Of a stretch of DNA of 64,000 nucleotides, positions 46,192 to 55,370 are shown in pieces. The notes under the pieces are model-generated. The model was not told where the DNA came from. It worked only from the letters and a program-made list of their open reading frames with translations, and ran no database searches. The position numbers were made by a program, and so were the translations under genes. The stretch spans positions 1 to 64,000 of the forward strand of contig DATGFS010000006.1 in NCBI GenBank assembly GCA_035308905.1. Reading direction: 5' to 3'. Numbering within the stretch: position 1 is the stretch's first letter; the number at the start of each line of letters is the position of its first letter. Source of the stretch: a bacterium. Its GTDB lineage: Bacteria; Sysuimicrobiota; Sysuimicrobiia; Sysuimicrobiales; Segetimicrobiaceae.

Positions 46192-47847
46192 CTAGCCGCG
46201 ATACCCCGGCCGCAGCACCGGCCGCATGTCCGGCATCGCGGGCACCGGCACCTCGATCACCACAGGCGCCTGCTGCCGGAGCGCCCAGCCGACCGCCTCC
46301 CGCAGCTGTTCCGGGCTCTCCGCGCGGCGGCCCGCCGCGCCGAACGACTCGGCCAGCTGGACGAAGTCCGGGTTGAGCAGGTCGGACGCGATGTAGCGCC
46401 CGCCGAAAAGCTCCTTCTGCATCCGCTTGACGTTGCCGTAGGCGCCGTCGTTGAAGACGACCGCGACGGGTTTCAAGCCGTGGCGGACCGCGGTCGAGAG
46501 TTCGGGGGCCTGGTACATGAAGCCCCCGTCGCCGCTGATCAGGACGACGGGGCGGCCGCCCGCGCCGACGTACGCGCCGAGCGCGACGCCGTACCCGGCG
46601 CCAAGCGCGCCCTGGTAGCCCATCGTGAGATACGTGCGCGGCCGGTAGACCGGGAAGCCGATGTTCGACCAGTAGCCGACCTGGGTCATCTCGCTCACGA
46701 CGACGCCGTCTTCAGGGAGCGCGTCGCGAATCGCGTTCCCGTAGGCCGCCTGGGGCAGCACCGAATCGACCCGCTCGCGCATGCGGCGGTGGAACGCCGT
46801 GAGATCGTCCTTGCGCGACGGGCGGGATCGGTTGTGCTTCTCGAGCCGTTCGGCCAGGGCCGTGAGCGCCGCCGACGCGTCCGCGACGATGCCGACCGCG
46901 GCCGGCCGGTTGCGGCCGATCTCGTCCGGGTCGATGTCGATCTGCACGCACGGCTGCTCCCGCGGCGCCCAATCGGACACCGACGGCTGGTAGAACCGCG
47001 TGCCCACGATCAGGATCGCGTCCGCGGACGGGGCCAGTTCCGGCCCCGCCGCGAGCGGCTCGGCGAGATAGTGACGGTCCGAGATCGCGCCCTTGCCGTT
47101 GGACGAGACGAGGACCGGGGCCTCCAGCATCTCCGCGACCCGGACGAGCGCGTCCGTAGCATCCGAGGCGACGATGCCGCCGCCGGCGAAGATCAGCGGC
47201 CGCTGCGCCGCGCCCAGGAGGCGCGCCGCGCGCTCGACCGCATCGGGATCGGGCGCCGGCACGGTCCGCGACACCGGCGCATCCTCGGCCGGCATCTCCG
47301 CCGCCTCCCGCAGCACGTCGGGCGGAATCTCGATCGCGACGGGCCGCTGATGGCCGCTCAGCAGCTGGCGAAATGCCTCGCGCACGACGCCCGGGACGGC
47401 GTCCGGCCGCAGCGCGCTGCCGGTCCACTTGGTCACGCAGTCCGCGGCGTTCATCTGCTGTTTGATCTCGTGAAGGAGGCCACGCTCCTTGCCGATCTGC
47501 GCGGCCGGAATCTGGCCCGTGATACACAGTACCGGCGAGGAGCACGAGTACGCCGTCGCGAGGCCGGCCAGCGCGTTCAAGAGTCCCGGCCCGGGCACCA
47601 TGAGGCAGACGCCGGGACGGCCCGTGACGCGGGCGTAGCCGTCCGCCATATACGAGAGCGCCTGCTCGTGACGCGCGTGGATGAGCCGGACCGCGTCGCG
47701 CGCTTCGTAGAGCGCGTCGAACGCCCAGTCCATCTGCACGCCGGGCAGCCCAAAGACCACGTCGACGCCCTGCGTCCGAAGACCCCGCACGAGAGCCTGT
47801 CCGCCCGTCAGCGTCGCCGTCGCCGCCAGCTCCTGCCGTGCAGTCAC
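46192..47847 (-). CDS. thiamine pyrophosphate-dependent enzyme (acetolactate synthase / decarboxylase-like)
   Basis: A 551-residue TPP enzyme of the POX/AHAS superfamily. The catalytic glutamate is in [21 protein letters not shown] (about residues 50-70). A central FAD/ADP-like domain follows. The cofactor motif [19 protein letters not shown] ... [10 protein letters not shown] has the GDG-x(n)-N spacing. No acetolactate synthase small subunit is nearby, so a 2-oxoacid decarboxylase, 2-hydroxyacyl-CoA lyase or related carboligase is as likely as acetolactate synthase. A GTG at 47847 lies seven bases after GGAGGT. It sits 33 bases upstream of the second liv operon and may act on what that transporter brings in. 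Confidence 0.85.
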   Translation of the reverse strand: MTARQELAATATLTGGQALVRGLRTQGVDVVFGLPGVQMDWAFDALYEARDAVRLIHARHEQALSYMADGYARVTGRPGVCLMVPGPGLLNALAGLATAYSCSSPVLCITGQIPAAQIGKERGLLHEIKQQMNAADCVTKWTGSALRPDAVPGVVREAFRQLLSGHQRPVAIEIPPDVLREAAEMPAEDAPVSRTVPAPDPDAVERAARLLGAAQRPLIFAGGGIVASDATDALVRVAEMLEAPVLVSSNGKGAISDRHYLAEPLAAGPELAPSADAILIVGTRFYQPSVSDWAPREQPCVQIDIDPDEIGRNRPAAVGIVADASAALTALAERLEKHNRSRPSRKDDLTAFHRRMRERVDSVLPQAAYGNAIRDALPEDGVVVSEMTQVGYWSNIGFPVYRPRTYLTMGYQGALGAGYGVALGAYVGAGGRPVVLISGDGGFMYQAPELSTAVRHGLKPVAVVFNDGAYGNVKRMQKELFGGRYIASDLLNPDFVQLAESFGAAGRRAESPEQLREAVGWALRQQAPVVIEVPVPAMPDMRPVLRPGYRG

Positions 47848-47884
47848 GCGTCGCACCTCCAGATCGTCATCACGACGGCCCCCA

Positions 47885-48682
47885 TCATAACATCCTGGCC
47901 GCGGGCCGCACACTGCCGCCGCGCCCGGTGTCCCGCCACAAGATCACGTTCAAAAGGATGAGCACCGGGATCAGGTACATCATCTGGCCCATCACCCACA
48001 TCAGCACGCCGCCGAGACGCAGGTCGTCGAGCGCCGAGAGGCCCCATAGGCGCGGCACAGCCGTGTACGCGGCGTAGAAGGGGTGGCCGGCGAACGTCAG
48101 CGTGAACCCGAGGATGAAGTTGATGATGTCGGCGCCGATGAGCAGCGCAAAGCGCATGCCGAGCGGCGCGCGCACGAGTACCGGCGCCGGCGAGACGATC
48201 ACGCCCCAAAAAATTACGCCCGTAACGAGGAAGCTGACGTGCTCGACGGCGTGCACCCATGGAATCCGCAGCGTCGCGTCGTACGCGGCGGGGATGTGCC
48301 AGGCCAGCAGCGTGCCATTAAAGAGCACGAACGCCGGCGCGGGACTCCAGATCGCCCGCAGCACCCGGCGGACCGCCGGACGGCCGTAGGCCCACCCGAT
48401 CAGGCCGGGCGGCGTGGCGAGCGCGAAGAGCGCCGCCGCGACGAGCATCAACAGCATGTGCTGCAGCATGTGCAGCGTGAAAAGGAACGCCGCCCCCGCG
48501 TCGAGCGGCGACAGCAGCGCCACGATCAGTGTCAGCTCTCCGGCCCAAAACGCGAGCGGCTGCCGCCCTCGCGGGGGGAACCTCCGCGAGATCGCCAGAT
48601 ACGCGGCGCAGGACGCGGCGAGTGATGCGATGATCCAGGGATCCGTGGACCAGTCGGTCCAGCGGAGGGTGGCGGACGGCAC
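47885..48682 (-). CDS. ctaG: cytochrome c oxidase assembly protein, CtaG/Caa3 type
   Basis: A 265-residue membrane protein of the caa3_CtaG family with about seven helices. The signature histidines and helices FTLHMLQHMLLMLVAAALFALATPP, LLAWHIPAAYDATLR, VHAVEHVSFLVTGVIFWG and GHPFYAAYTAVPRLWG are present. It is needed in some bacteria for Cu(A)/haem-copper oxidase assembly. No oxidase subunits are next to it in the window. It starts with GTG and lies between pyrB (20 bases) and the TPP enzyme (37 bases) in a minus-strand run. Confidence 0.85.
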   Translation of the reverse strand: MPSATLRWTDWSTDPWIIASLAASCAAYLAISRRFPPRGRQPLAFWAGELTLIVALLSPLDAGAAFLFTLHMLQHMLLMLVAAALFALATPPGLIGWAYGRPAVRRVLRAIWSPAPAFVLFNGTLLAWHIPAAYDATLRIPWVHAVEHVSFLVTGVIFWGVIVSPAPVLVRAPLGMRFALLIGADIINFILGFTLTFAGHPFYAAYTAVPRLWGLSALDDLRLGGVLMWVMGQMMYLIPVLILLNVILWRDTGRGGSVRPAARML

Positions 48683-48702
48683 GACGGGTGGAGCCCTGGT
48701 GG

Positions 48703-49722
48703 TTAGCGCCCGGACCAGCCGCGCGAGCGGTCTGCCGCGCAGGCGAGCTTGAGCAGCGCCATCCGGACGTACATGCCCGCTTCGGTCTGGTCGAAGATCA
48801 CGACGCGCGGATCGGCGTCGACCGAGACCGGCAGCTCCGAGTGCTCGCCTTCGACGCGCGGCAGGGGGTGCATCACGATCGCGTGCGGCGGAAGTTCTGC
48901 GAGGATCTCCGGCGTCACCGCGAATTCGTTGCGGATCCGCTCGTACGCCGCCGCGTTGGCCTCGCCGAACCGTTCCTTCTGGATGCGCGTGACGTACAGC
49001 ACGTCCGCCCCGCGCACGCCGCCGCGGAGATCTTCGGTTTGGATGAACGGCACCTTGTGCCGGCGCAGGTACGCCAGGAGGTCTTCCTTCATTTGAACCG
49101 GCTTCGGCGCGATCATCCGGATCGAGACGCCGGGATATTTGGCCAGCAGGTAGCAGAGCGAGCGGGCGGTCCGGCCGTACAGGAGATCGCCCGCGACCGC
49201 GATCGTGACGCCGTCCAGCGTTCCGCGCGTGCGCCAGATCGTGTAGGCGTCGAGGAGCGCCTGCGTGGGGTGCTGCCCCGGTCCGTCGCCGGCGTTGAAC
49301 ACGGGGATCGGCCGCCCCTTCTGGGATTCGACCGCCACCGCCGCCGCCCGCTCCGCGGCGCCTTCCTCATAGTGGCGCATGACGATCGCGGACGGCCGGT
49401 AGCGGCTTACGACGCGGATCGTGTCCTCGATCGACTCGCCCTTCGCCGCGGACGAGAACTCGCGCGCGGCCTCCGAGGACAGCACGCGGCCGCCGAGATG
49501 GTAGGTCGCAAACTCGAAGGACAGCCGGGTGCGCGTGCTCGGCTCGTAGAACAGCGTGAGGACGATCTTGCCCTTGAGGAGGTTGCTGCCGCCGCTGTTG
49601 ACGATCTCCTCGGCAAGCTTTGCCTCACGGAAGACGCAGTCGAGCGCGGGGGGATCGAACTGCTGGGCGCGCAACACATGCGGCCACCCCGTCCACAGGT
49701 GGAGCGTCGCCGGTGCCGCCAT
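48703..49722 (-). CDS. pyrB: aspartate carbamoyltransferase catalytic subunit
   Basis: A 339-residue enzyme that joins aspartate and carbamoyl phosphate in pyrimidine synthesis. The carbamoyl phosphate loop is FYEPSTRTRLSFE, followed by AKGESIEDT, VMRHYEEGAAE, NAGDGPGQHPTQALLDAYT and the aspartate-side MHPLPRV. It is slightly longer than the classic 310 residues. The ATG at 49722 has AAGGGGG seven to eight bases upstream; the frame open to 49821 is ignored. No other pyr genes are adjacent. It heads a run of eight minus-strand genes down to livM at 41492. Confidence 0.94.
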   Translation of the reverse strand: MAAPATLHLWTGWPHVLRAQQFDPPALDCVFREAKLAEEIVNSGGSNLLKGKIVLTLFYEPSTRTRLSFEFATYHLGGRVLSSEAAREFSSAAKGESIEDTIRVVSRYRPSAIVMRHYEEGAAERAAAVAVESQKGRPIPVFNAGDGPGQHPTQALLDAYTIWRTRGTLDGVTIAVAGDLLYGRTARSLCYLLAKYPGVSIRMIAPKPVQMKEDLLAYLRRHKVPFIQTEDLRGGVRGADVLYVTRIQKERFGEANAAAYERIRNEFAVTPEILAELPPHAIVMHPLPRVEGEHSELPVSVDADPRVVIFDQTEAGMYVRMALLKLACAADRSRGWSGR

Positions 49723-49895
49723 GATAGTCCCCCTTCGCGTCCGCGCCGGGCGACGCCTGCGCATCCCGCAGGCTAGTCCCCGCAAGGGGGACCCGCCCTG
49801 CCCGACCGCATAGAGGGACAAGGCGCGCCCGCCGCATACCTAAATAGTGCCGCACAGCCGGAGTTCGGGGACGGCATCCCCAGGAGGCATACGGC

Positions 49896-50288
49896 ATGAC
49901 CCCGGCGCCCGGGGGCAACGCGCATCACGATCTCTTGGTGGCCCACATCGCCGCGTGGAGCCGCCACGACCTCGATGCGATCATGGAAATGATGACCACG
50001 GAGTGCGTGTACGAATCGTCCGGCGGCGAGGACCCATGGGGACGCCGCTATACCGGCGCGGCCCAGGTCCGGGAAGCGTACGCGGACCTCCTCGAACTCC
50101 TGCCCGACATCCGGTTCCAGAACGCCCGGCATTTCGTCGCCGGCGACCGCGGCGTCTCGGAATGGACGATGCTCGCCACCCGCCCCGACGGCACCCGGAT
50201 CGAGTCGCGCGGCTGCGACCTGTTCGAGTTTCGCGCCGGCAAGATTCACCGGCGGGATTCCTACCGTAAGCGGCGGATCGCCCGGTAA
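49896..50288 (+). CDS. NTF2-like / SnoaL-like protein
   Basis: A 130-residue single-domain protein of the NTF2/SnoaL fold. The opening LLVAHIAAWSRHDLDAIMEMMTTECVYESSGG, GRRYTGAAQVREAYADLLELLPD and the final LFEFRAGKIHRRDSY are typical. The role may be an isomerase/hydrolase or just ligand binding. AGGAGG lies eight bases before the ATG. It stands alone between divergent and convergent neighbours. Confidence 0.85.
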   Translation: MTPAPGGNAHHDLLVAHIAAWSRHDLDAIMEMMTTECVYESSGGEDPWGRRYTGAAQVREAYADLLELLPDIRFQNARHFVAGDRGVSEWTMLATRPDGTRIESRGCDLFEFRAGKIHRRDSYRKRRIAR

Positions 50289-50343
50289 AAAGGGACCGAC
50301 GCGGTCGAGCGGCTCTTCGTGCCTTGGACGCCGCGCCGCTCAG

Positions 50344-50511
50344 TCAGTGCGGGAGGGAACTGAACGTCACCCCGAGATAGTAGGGCCACAGCACGATGGC
50401 GAGCACCCCTTTCCAGAACGCCAGGTGCAGAAACCCGATGGTAAACAGCCATCCGGCGACCCAGAGAATCCCCAGGGACCCCGGCGCAGATTGGACCCGC
50501 GCTTTCTCCAC
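50344..50511 (-). CDS. small membrane protein
   Basis: A 55-residue protein with one or two helices (LGILWVAGWLFTIGFLHLAFWKGVLAI and PYYLGVTFSS). The GTG at 50511 follows GGGGAGGGG seven bases upstream, which supports translation. I do not recognise a family. Many high-GC bacteria carry such small Trp/Leu-rich proteins. The 54 bases between its end and the gene at 50288 hold a weak inverted repeat (GAGCGGC / GCCGCTC) that might be a terminator. Confidence 0.6.
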   Translation of the reverse strand: MEKARVQSAPGSLGILWVAGWLFTIGFLHLAFWKGVLAIVLWPYYLGVTFSSLPH

Positions 50512-50575
50512 GACAACTCCCCTCCCCGGCACTGCCCCGCGATTGATGCCGCTCTCACGGTACGCCGCCGACCGA

Positions 50576-51337
50576 TCAGCCTCGTCCGACGAACGGCATC
50601 TTCGTCGCCATCACGGTCAGAAACAGCACGTTCGTGTCCAACGGCAGTCCCGCCATGTAAACCACCGCGTCGGCGACGTACTTCGGATCGATGCGTGGCT
50701 CGGGCCGCACCGAGCCGTCGGCCTGCGTCACGCCCTGCACCATGCGCTCGGTCATCGGCGTGATCGCGTTGCCGATGTCGACCTGCCCGCAGGCGATGTC
50801 GTACTTTCGCCCGTCGAGCGCGGTCGACTTCGTGAGCCCGGTGACCGCGTGCTTCGTCGACGTGTAGGGCGCCGAGTTCGGACGCGGCGCGTGCGCGGAA
50901 ATCGACCCGTTGTTGATGATCCGTCCGCCGCGGGGAGTCTGGCTCTTCATGATCCGGAAGGCCTCCTGCGTGCACAGGAAGGTGCCGGTGAGGTTCACGT
51001 TGACCACCGACGTCCACTGCTCGTAGCTGAGGTCTTCGAGGGGAATGCCCGGCGCGTTGAGCCCGGCGTTGTTGAAGAGGAGGTCGAGCCGCCCGAACTG
51101 CTTCTTCGTCTTCGCGAACAGGCTCCGCACCGACGCGTGATCGCCGATATCGGTCGGGACGATCAACCTGCGGGACGCGGGTGCCTTCGACGCGCGCGCG
51201 GTCGCCTCGAGCGGCGCCCGGCGGCGGCCGGCCAGCGTGACCGCGTAGCCTTCATCTAAAAGCGCGCGCGCCACGGCCCTCCCGACGCCGGTCCCCGCGC
51301 CGGTGACAATCGCAACCTTGGTCGACCGCGAAGGCAT
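50576..51337 (-). CDS. short-chain dehydrogenase/reductase
   Basis: A 253-residue SDR. The cofactor motif is [13 protein letters not shown] (residues 11-23), the NNAG motif is LLFNNAGLN, the catalytic serine is in [10 protein letters not shown] and the Tyr-x-x-x-Lys pair in [11 protein letters not shown]. The ATG at 51337 is used; upstream codons add a spurious tail. An arginine in [10 protein letters not shown] suggests NADPH preference. The substrate is unknown. The 177 bases upstream to 51515 have nothing I can name. Confidence 0.88.
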   Translation of the reverse strand: MPSRSTKVAIVTGAGTGVGRAVARALLDEGYAVTLAGRRRAPLEATARASKAPASRRLIVPTDIGDHASVRSLFAKTKKQFGRLDLLFNNAGLNAPGIPLEDLSYEQWTSVVNVNLTGTFLCTQEAFRIMKSQTPRGGRIINNGSISAHAPRPNSAPYTSTKHAVTGLTKSTALDGRKYDIACGQVDIGNAITPMTERMVQGVTQADGSVRPEPRIDPKYVADAVVYMAGLPLDTNVLFLTVMATKMPFVGRG

Positions 51338-51514
51338 CCTGCGCACCCCCCCGATGCCCGCCGGCCGATCGAGCGCGGCGCAACGGGCGGCTCGCAACCC
51401 TTGCTTCGTGTCAGGACGGCTTATTTCTGCGGTGCCGAACGGGGGCGTCCCTCCCTGCCGCGTGGGTCGGCGGGAAGGAGTGACTCGTACAGCCTCTCTA
51501 CCTCAGGGGGAGCG

Positions 51515-51868
51515 TCAGTGATCGTCCGACGGCCGCGTCAGCGCCCGGCCTAATATCTTCGGGAGATTCAACAACGCGTTGGCGACCTGTTTGATCGTCG
51601 TCCCGGCAGATCCCGCCGCGGGTGACGCCTGCACCGGCGCGTGACGGAGCGGCTGGGGCTGCGGTGCCGGCGGCAATCCCTTGAGGGGCGGGGTAGGCGG
51701 CACCGGCTTGACCGGCGGCCAGACGGCCGGCCGGTCCGGGATGGCCGTCACCTGGGTTGGGCCGCGATGAGAAGACCGCGCGCCGAAGAGGCTATGATCC
51801 TGCATCGCCAGCACGAGGACAACGGCCAGCGTGACCAGTCCGCAGACGATCGTCAGACGTCGCATCAT
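51515..51868 (-). CDS. small proline-rich protein with N-terminal signal/anchor helix
   Basis: A 117-residue protein of unknown function. Residues 5-22 (LTIVCGLVTLAVVLVLAM) form a signal or anchor helix. A proline-rich stretch (about 45-80, with PPVKPVPPTPPLKGLPP) follows, then a short helix (VANALLNLPKIL). AGGTGA precedes the double ATG. It is probably exported. It ends 49 bases before ilvD and is on the same strand, just downstream of it. Confidence 0.6.
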   Translation of the reverse strand: MMRRLTIVCGLVTLAVVLVLAMQDHSLFGARSSHRGPTQVTAIPDRPAVWPPVKPVPPTPPLKGLPPAPQPQPLRHAPVQASPAAGSAGTTIKQVANALLNLPKILGRALTRPSDDH

Positions 51869-51917
51869 CGCCGGTTCACCTGCTGAGGTTTTACCCGGCG
51901 AAACAGGCTTTCAATAC

Positions 51918-53603
51918 CTAGGGCAGGACGACCGCGCCCTGCGCCGCCGACCTGACGAGACGCGCGTATTTGGCGAGCGCGCCGGTCTTGTACCGCGGTT
52001 CCGGCGCCTTCCAGGCCCCGAGCCGCCGCTTGACCTCCTCGGCCGGCACGTCCAGGTCGAGGCGCCGCCGCGGCAGGTCGATCACGATCGTGTCACCGTC
52101 CCGCACGACGGCCATCGGGCCGCCGTGCGCCGCTTCCGGCGCCACGTGGCCGATCGCAAACCCCCGGGTCCCGCCGGAGAACCGTCCGTCGGTGATCAGC
52201 GCAACCTCCTCGCCGAGCCCCACGCCGCCGAGCGCGCCGGTCACGGCCAGCATTTCGCGCATGCCCGGTCCGCCCTTCGGCCCCTCGTAGCGGATCACGA
52301 GTACCTCGCCGGCGGCGATCCGCCGCGTGGTGATCGCCTCCAGCGCGTCCTCCTCGCGCTCGAAGACGCGCGCGGGACCACGGAAGGTCTCCCGCTTCAC
52401 GCCGGCCGTCTTGATGACGGCGCCTTCGGGCGCCAGCGTCCCGGTAAGCACCGCGAGCGTGCCCCGCGGCGCGATCGGGGAGGCAAGGGCGCGAACGACG
52501 TCCTGCCCGGCCGGCCGCTGCACCCCGGCCAGGTTCTCCGCCATCGTCTTGCCGGTCACAGTCATGGCGCCGCCGTGGAGGAGCCCGCCGTCGAGCAGTT
52601 CCCGCAGCACGACGCTGATGCCGCCGACGCGATCGAGATCCACCATCATGTACTTGCCGCCCGGGTGCATGTCCGCGATGTGGGGCGTCCGCCGCGCGAT
52701 CGCGTCGAAGTCGCCGAGCGCGAGCGGGACGCCGGCCTCCTGCGCCAGCGCAAGCAGGTGCAGCACCGCGTTGGTCGAGCCGCCGGTGGCCACCTCGGAG
52801 GAGATCGCGTTTTCGAACGCCTGCCGCGTCAGGATGTCCCGCGGCCGGATGCCCTCCCGCAGCATGTGCATGGCGGCTTCGCCGCTCCGCCGGCAGATCT
52901 CGGCGCGGCGCGGATCGAGCGCGGGGATCGACTCGCTGCCCGGCAGCGCAAGGCCCAGCGCGACCGAGCACGACGCCATCGTGTTGGCGGTGTACATGCC
53001 GCCGCACGATCCCGCCCCCGGACACGCGGCGCACTCGAGCTGGTAGAGCTGTTCCGGCGTCATCCTCCCCGCGGCGACCTTGCCGACCGCCTCAAAGACG
53101 TCGACGATGGACACGTCGCGGCCTTCGAACTTGCCCGGCATGATCGTCCCGCCGTAGAGAAACACCGACGGCACGTTGAGGCGCGCCATCGCCATCATCA
53201 TCCCGGGCAGGCTCTTGTCGCAGCCCGCGATGGTGACGAGGCCGTCGAAGCCCTCCGCGAGCGTCTCGAGTTCGACGGAGTCCGCGATCAGATCGCGGCT
53301 GACGAGCGACGCCTTCATGCCTTCGTAGCCCATCGAGATCCCGTCGCTGACCGCGATCGTCGTGAACTCGATCGGCGTCCCGCCGGCCGCGCGGATGCCG
53401 TCCTTGACGTGGCGCGCCAGCACGTTGAGGTGGAGGTTGCACGGGGTGACCTCGTTCCAGGACGAGGCGACGCCGATCAGCGGCTTCCGCAGGGCCTCGT
53501 CGTCGAGGCCGGTCGCCCGCAGCATCGCGCGCGCCGGGGCGCGGTTCGGCCCTTCCGTCACCGCGGCCGACCGCCGGTTCAGCTTGGAAAGCGTCTTGGC
53601 CAT
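51918..53603 (-). CDS. ilvD: dihydroxy-acid dehydratase
   Basis: A 561-residue IlvD/Edd-family Fe-S dehydratase of valine and isoleucine synthesis. Cluster-ligand cysteines are in [11 protein letters not shown] and [18 protein letters not shown], the first near residue 55 lies in VTPCNLHL. The substrate lysine region [15 protein letters not shown] and the C-terminal [15 protein letters not shown] are present. AAGGAGG precedes the ATG. No other ilv genes are in the window except, possibly, the TPP enzyme at 46192-47847. Confidence 0.95.
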   Translation of the reverse strand: MAKTLSKLNRRSAAVTEGPNRAPARAMLRATGLDDEALRKPLIGVASSWNEVTPCNLHLNVLARHVKDGIRAAGGTPIEFTTIAVSDGISMGYEGMKASLVSRDLIADSVELETLAEGFDGLVTIAGCDKSLPGMMMAMARLNVPSVFLYGGTIMPGKFEGRDVSIVDVFEAVGKVAAGRMTPEQLYQLECAACPGAGSCGGMYTANTMASCSVALGLALPGSESIPALDPRRAEICRRSGEAAMHMLREGIRPRDILTRQAFENAISSEVATGGSTNAVLHLLALAQEAGVPLALGDFDAIARRTPHIADMHPGGKYMMVDLDRVGGISVVLRELLDGGLLHGGAMTVTGKTMAENLAGVQRPAGQDVVRALASPIAPRGTLAVLTGTLAPEGAVIKTAGVKRETFRGPARVFEREEDALEAITTRRIAAGEVLVIRYEGPKGGPGMREMLAVTGALGGVGLGEEVALITDGRFSGGTRGFAIGHVAPEAAHGGPMAVVRDGDTIVIDLPRRRLDLDVPAEEVKRRLGAWKAPEPRYKTGALAKYARLVRSAAQGAVVLP

Positions 53604-53675
53604 GCCGATGAGCCTCCTTGGGCCGGCCCGGTCACCCGTCCCGAACCTTGCCCTATCATAATTCTTTGGCGCGAG

Positions 53676-54680
53676 TTATGTGGCCGCGCGCCGCCCGGCC
53701 TTCGGCCGGAACAACCTCCGCAGCGCCGAGCGCACCAGCAGGCCGGCGTGTAGGTCCCAGCAGTTGACGATCGCGACACGGAACCCGCCCGGCGGCATCG
53801 CGTGCTGATCGAGCGGGATCGATTCGTCGAATGTGATCTGGATGCTCGAGATGCCGTCGACCAAGCGCAGGGCCTCGACGTCTCCGGGGTCGATCGTATA
53901 CCGCCGGCCGTGCGGCGCGAACAGCGCCACGCTGTAGCCGGTGCGCCGGGGGTGGTCGCGAAACCGCCAGCGCTCGTTCGCGTACAGATCGACGACGGCC
54001 TCGAGCCAGCCCGGACCGTTCAGGTCGAGCCACTGCTCGGCCATGCGCAGATGGCACTCGATGATGACCCCGCCGATCGATTCGATGTTGATCACGCCGC
54101 TGAATCCGCGCAGGTAGCGGTCCAGCCACGCGCCGAGGTAGCGCTCGAGCACAGGCAGGGGCTCGGCCGTGACCGTCCAGTAGTCGAAGGTCCCCCCGTC
54201 CATCTGCCGGCCGATCGTGTGCCGCCACCAGCGCGCCCGTCCGCCGGCGAGCGCGATGTCGGTGCTGACGTGGCGGCCGCGCATCAGCCGCATCCACAGA
54301 TGCCCGGGGGTAAAGTGTGCTTTCATATCGTCCGCCGAGCGGACGACATACCCCTGGGCGCCCATGCCGTGCAGATTCATGATCGGCTTGCTGAAGACGG
54401 GGTAGCGCCGGGGCATCTCGCCGTGCGGTCCGTACGGCACACCCTGGCTCGCGCAGACGAACAGTTTGTCGTAGACGAGACGATGCGCGGGGTACAGCCG
54501 CCACGCGGTGGGATCGTCGACCGGCACCACGGTGCCGCGGGGGACGTGGACGCCTTCGAAGTACTGCCAGCGCCAGACGTCCACCCCGGGGAATCGGGGA
54601 CCGCCGCCCGGCGGCATGTCGCGTTGGATGTGGTGAAGCCGCAGCCGCCTCGACCGGCGGGCCGGACTTGTTGGCGTCAC
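53676..54680 (-). CDS. unknown protein resembling the ATP-grasp fold
   Basis: A 334-residue protein without a family I can name. Several stretches look like ATP-grasp enzymes. PVFSKPIMNLHGMGAQGYVV resembles the ATP-binding Lys-Pro plus glycine-rich loop. STDIALAGGRARWWR resembles the third strand set. GVINIESIGGVIIECHLRMAE resembles the G-hhhEhhhxxG-hhhEhNxR metal-binding end, with His in place of Asn. This would make it a ligase-like enzyme or a dead homologue. The GTG at 54680 overlaps the upstream carboxymuconolactone decarboxylase-type gene by four bases, so the two are coupled. An internal ATG (MPPGGG) is an alternative start. Confidence 0.55.
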   Translation of the reverse strand: MTPTSPARRSRRLRLHHIQRDMPPGGGPRFPGVDVWRWQYFEGVHVPRGTVVPVDDPTAWRLYPAHRLVYDKLFVCASQGVPYGPHGEMPRRYPVFSKPIMNLHGMGAQGYVVRSADDMKAHFTPGHLWMRLMRGRHVSTDIALAGGRARWWRHTIGRQMDGGTFDYWTVTAEPLPVLERYLGAWLDRYLRGFSGVINIESIGGVIIECHLRMAEQWLDLNGPGWLEAVVDLYANERWRFRDHPRRTGYSVALFAPHGRRYTIDPGDVEALRLVDGISSIQITFDESIPLDQHAMPPGGFRVAIVNCWDLHAGLLVRSALRRLFRPKAGRRAAT

Positions 54681-55249
54681 GCCTCGACGTCCACCTCGAG
54701 CGGCACGAGCACGCATCCGACGAGATGGTACCAGCCGACCGTCAGCGTGAGATCGACGATCTGCGCCGGGCTGAAGTGCGCGCGCAGCGCGTCGAAGGCG
54801 CCGTCCGAGGCGCGACGTGTGGTCGCGATCTCGTGCGCGTACGCCATGGCCGCCCGCTCGGCCGCGTCGAAGGCGGCACTCCCCTGCCACGCCGGGAACG
54901 CGGCCAGTTTGGTGTCCGGCACGCCCGCGCGCCGGGCGATGTCCATGTGATGCACCTGCTCGTATCGGACGCCGAGCGCGTGCGCGGTCGCAAGAATCGT
55001 CAGTTCGCGGAGCGGCGCGGGAAGCGTGCTGTCGTCGCGGATGTAGCGCGACATGCCGAGGAACGCCCGGAGGGCCGGCGGCTGGTTGGCCAGGACGCGG
55101 TAGAGGTTGAGCAGCGGCCGGCCGAGGCGCCGGACTTCGCCGAAAGCCGCCGCCACCTCGGCCTCGGCCGGCTGGGACGCCCATCCCGGTGGGGCCGGCC
55201 GGCATCCTCTTCGCGGAGTCGGATCGTCGACGTAGGGCAGTCTCGCCAT
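54677..55249 (-). CDS. carboxymuconolactone decarboxylase / AhpD-like protein without the CxxC
   Basis: A 190-residue AhpD-like protein with the family helix region LRELTILATAHALGVRYEQVHHMDIARRAGV (about residues 94-124, listed here in parts: ELTILATAHA, RYEQVHH). The redox CxxC of AhpD is absent; instead Tyr-Glu and two histidines occupy it, as in decarboxylase-like members. The ATG at 55249 gives a sensible start. It overlaps the ATP-grasp-like gene and is divergent from the alcohol dehydrogenase gene at 55371. Confidence 0.78.
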   Translation of the reverse strand: MARLPYVDDPTPRRGCRPAPPGWASQPAEAEVAAAFGEVRRLGRPLLNLYRVLANQPPALRAFLGMSRYIRDDSTLPAPLRELTILATAHALGVRYEQVHHMDIARRAGVPDTKLAAFPAWQGSAAFDAAERAAMAYAHEIATTRRASDGAFDALRAHFSPAQIVDLTLTVGWYHLVGCVLVPLEVDVEA

Positions 55250-55370
55250 GGTGGTCCGGTTCGATGACGCGGCGCGGGCGGCCTCCACAGCCGTCGCGGA
55301 CAGGAAGGCCCCGCGCGCGGCGAGAAGGGCGGACGTCGCAGCGCTCAGCACGCGCAACGAGGAGGTGTCC

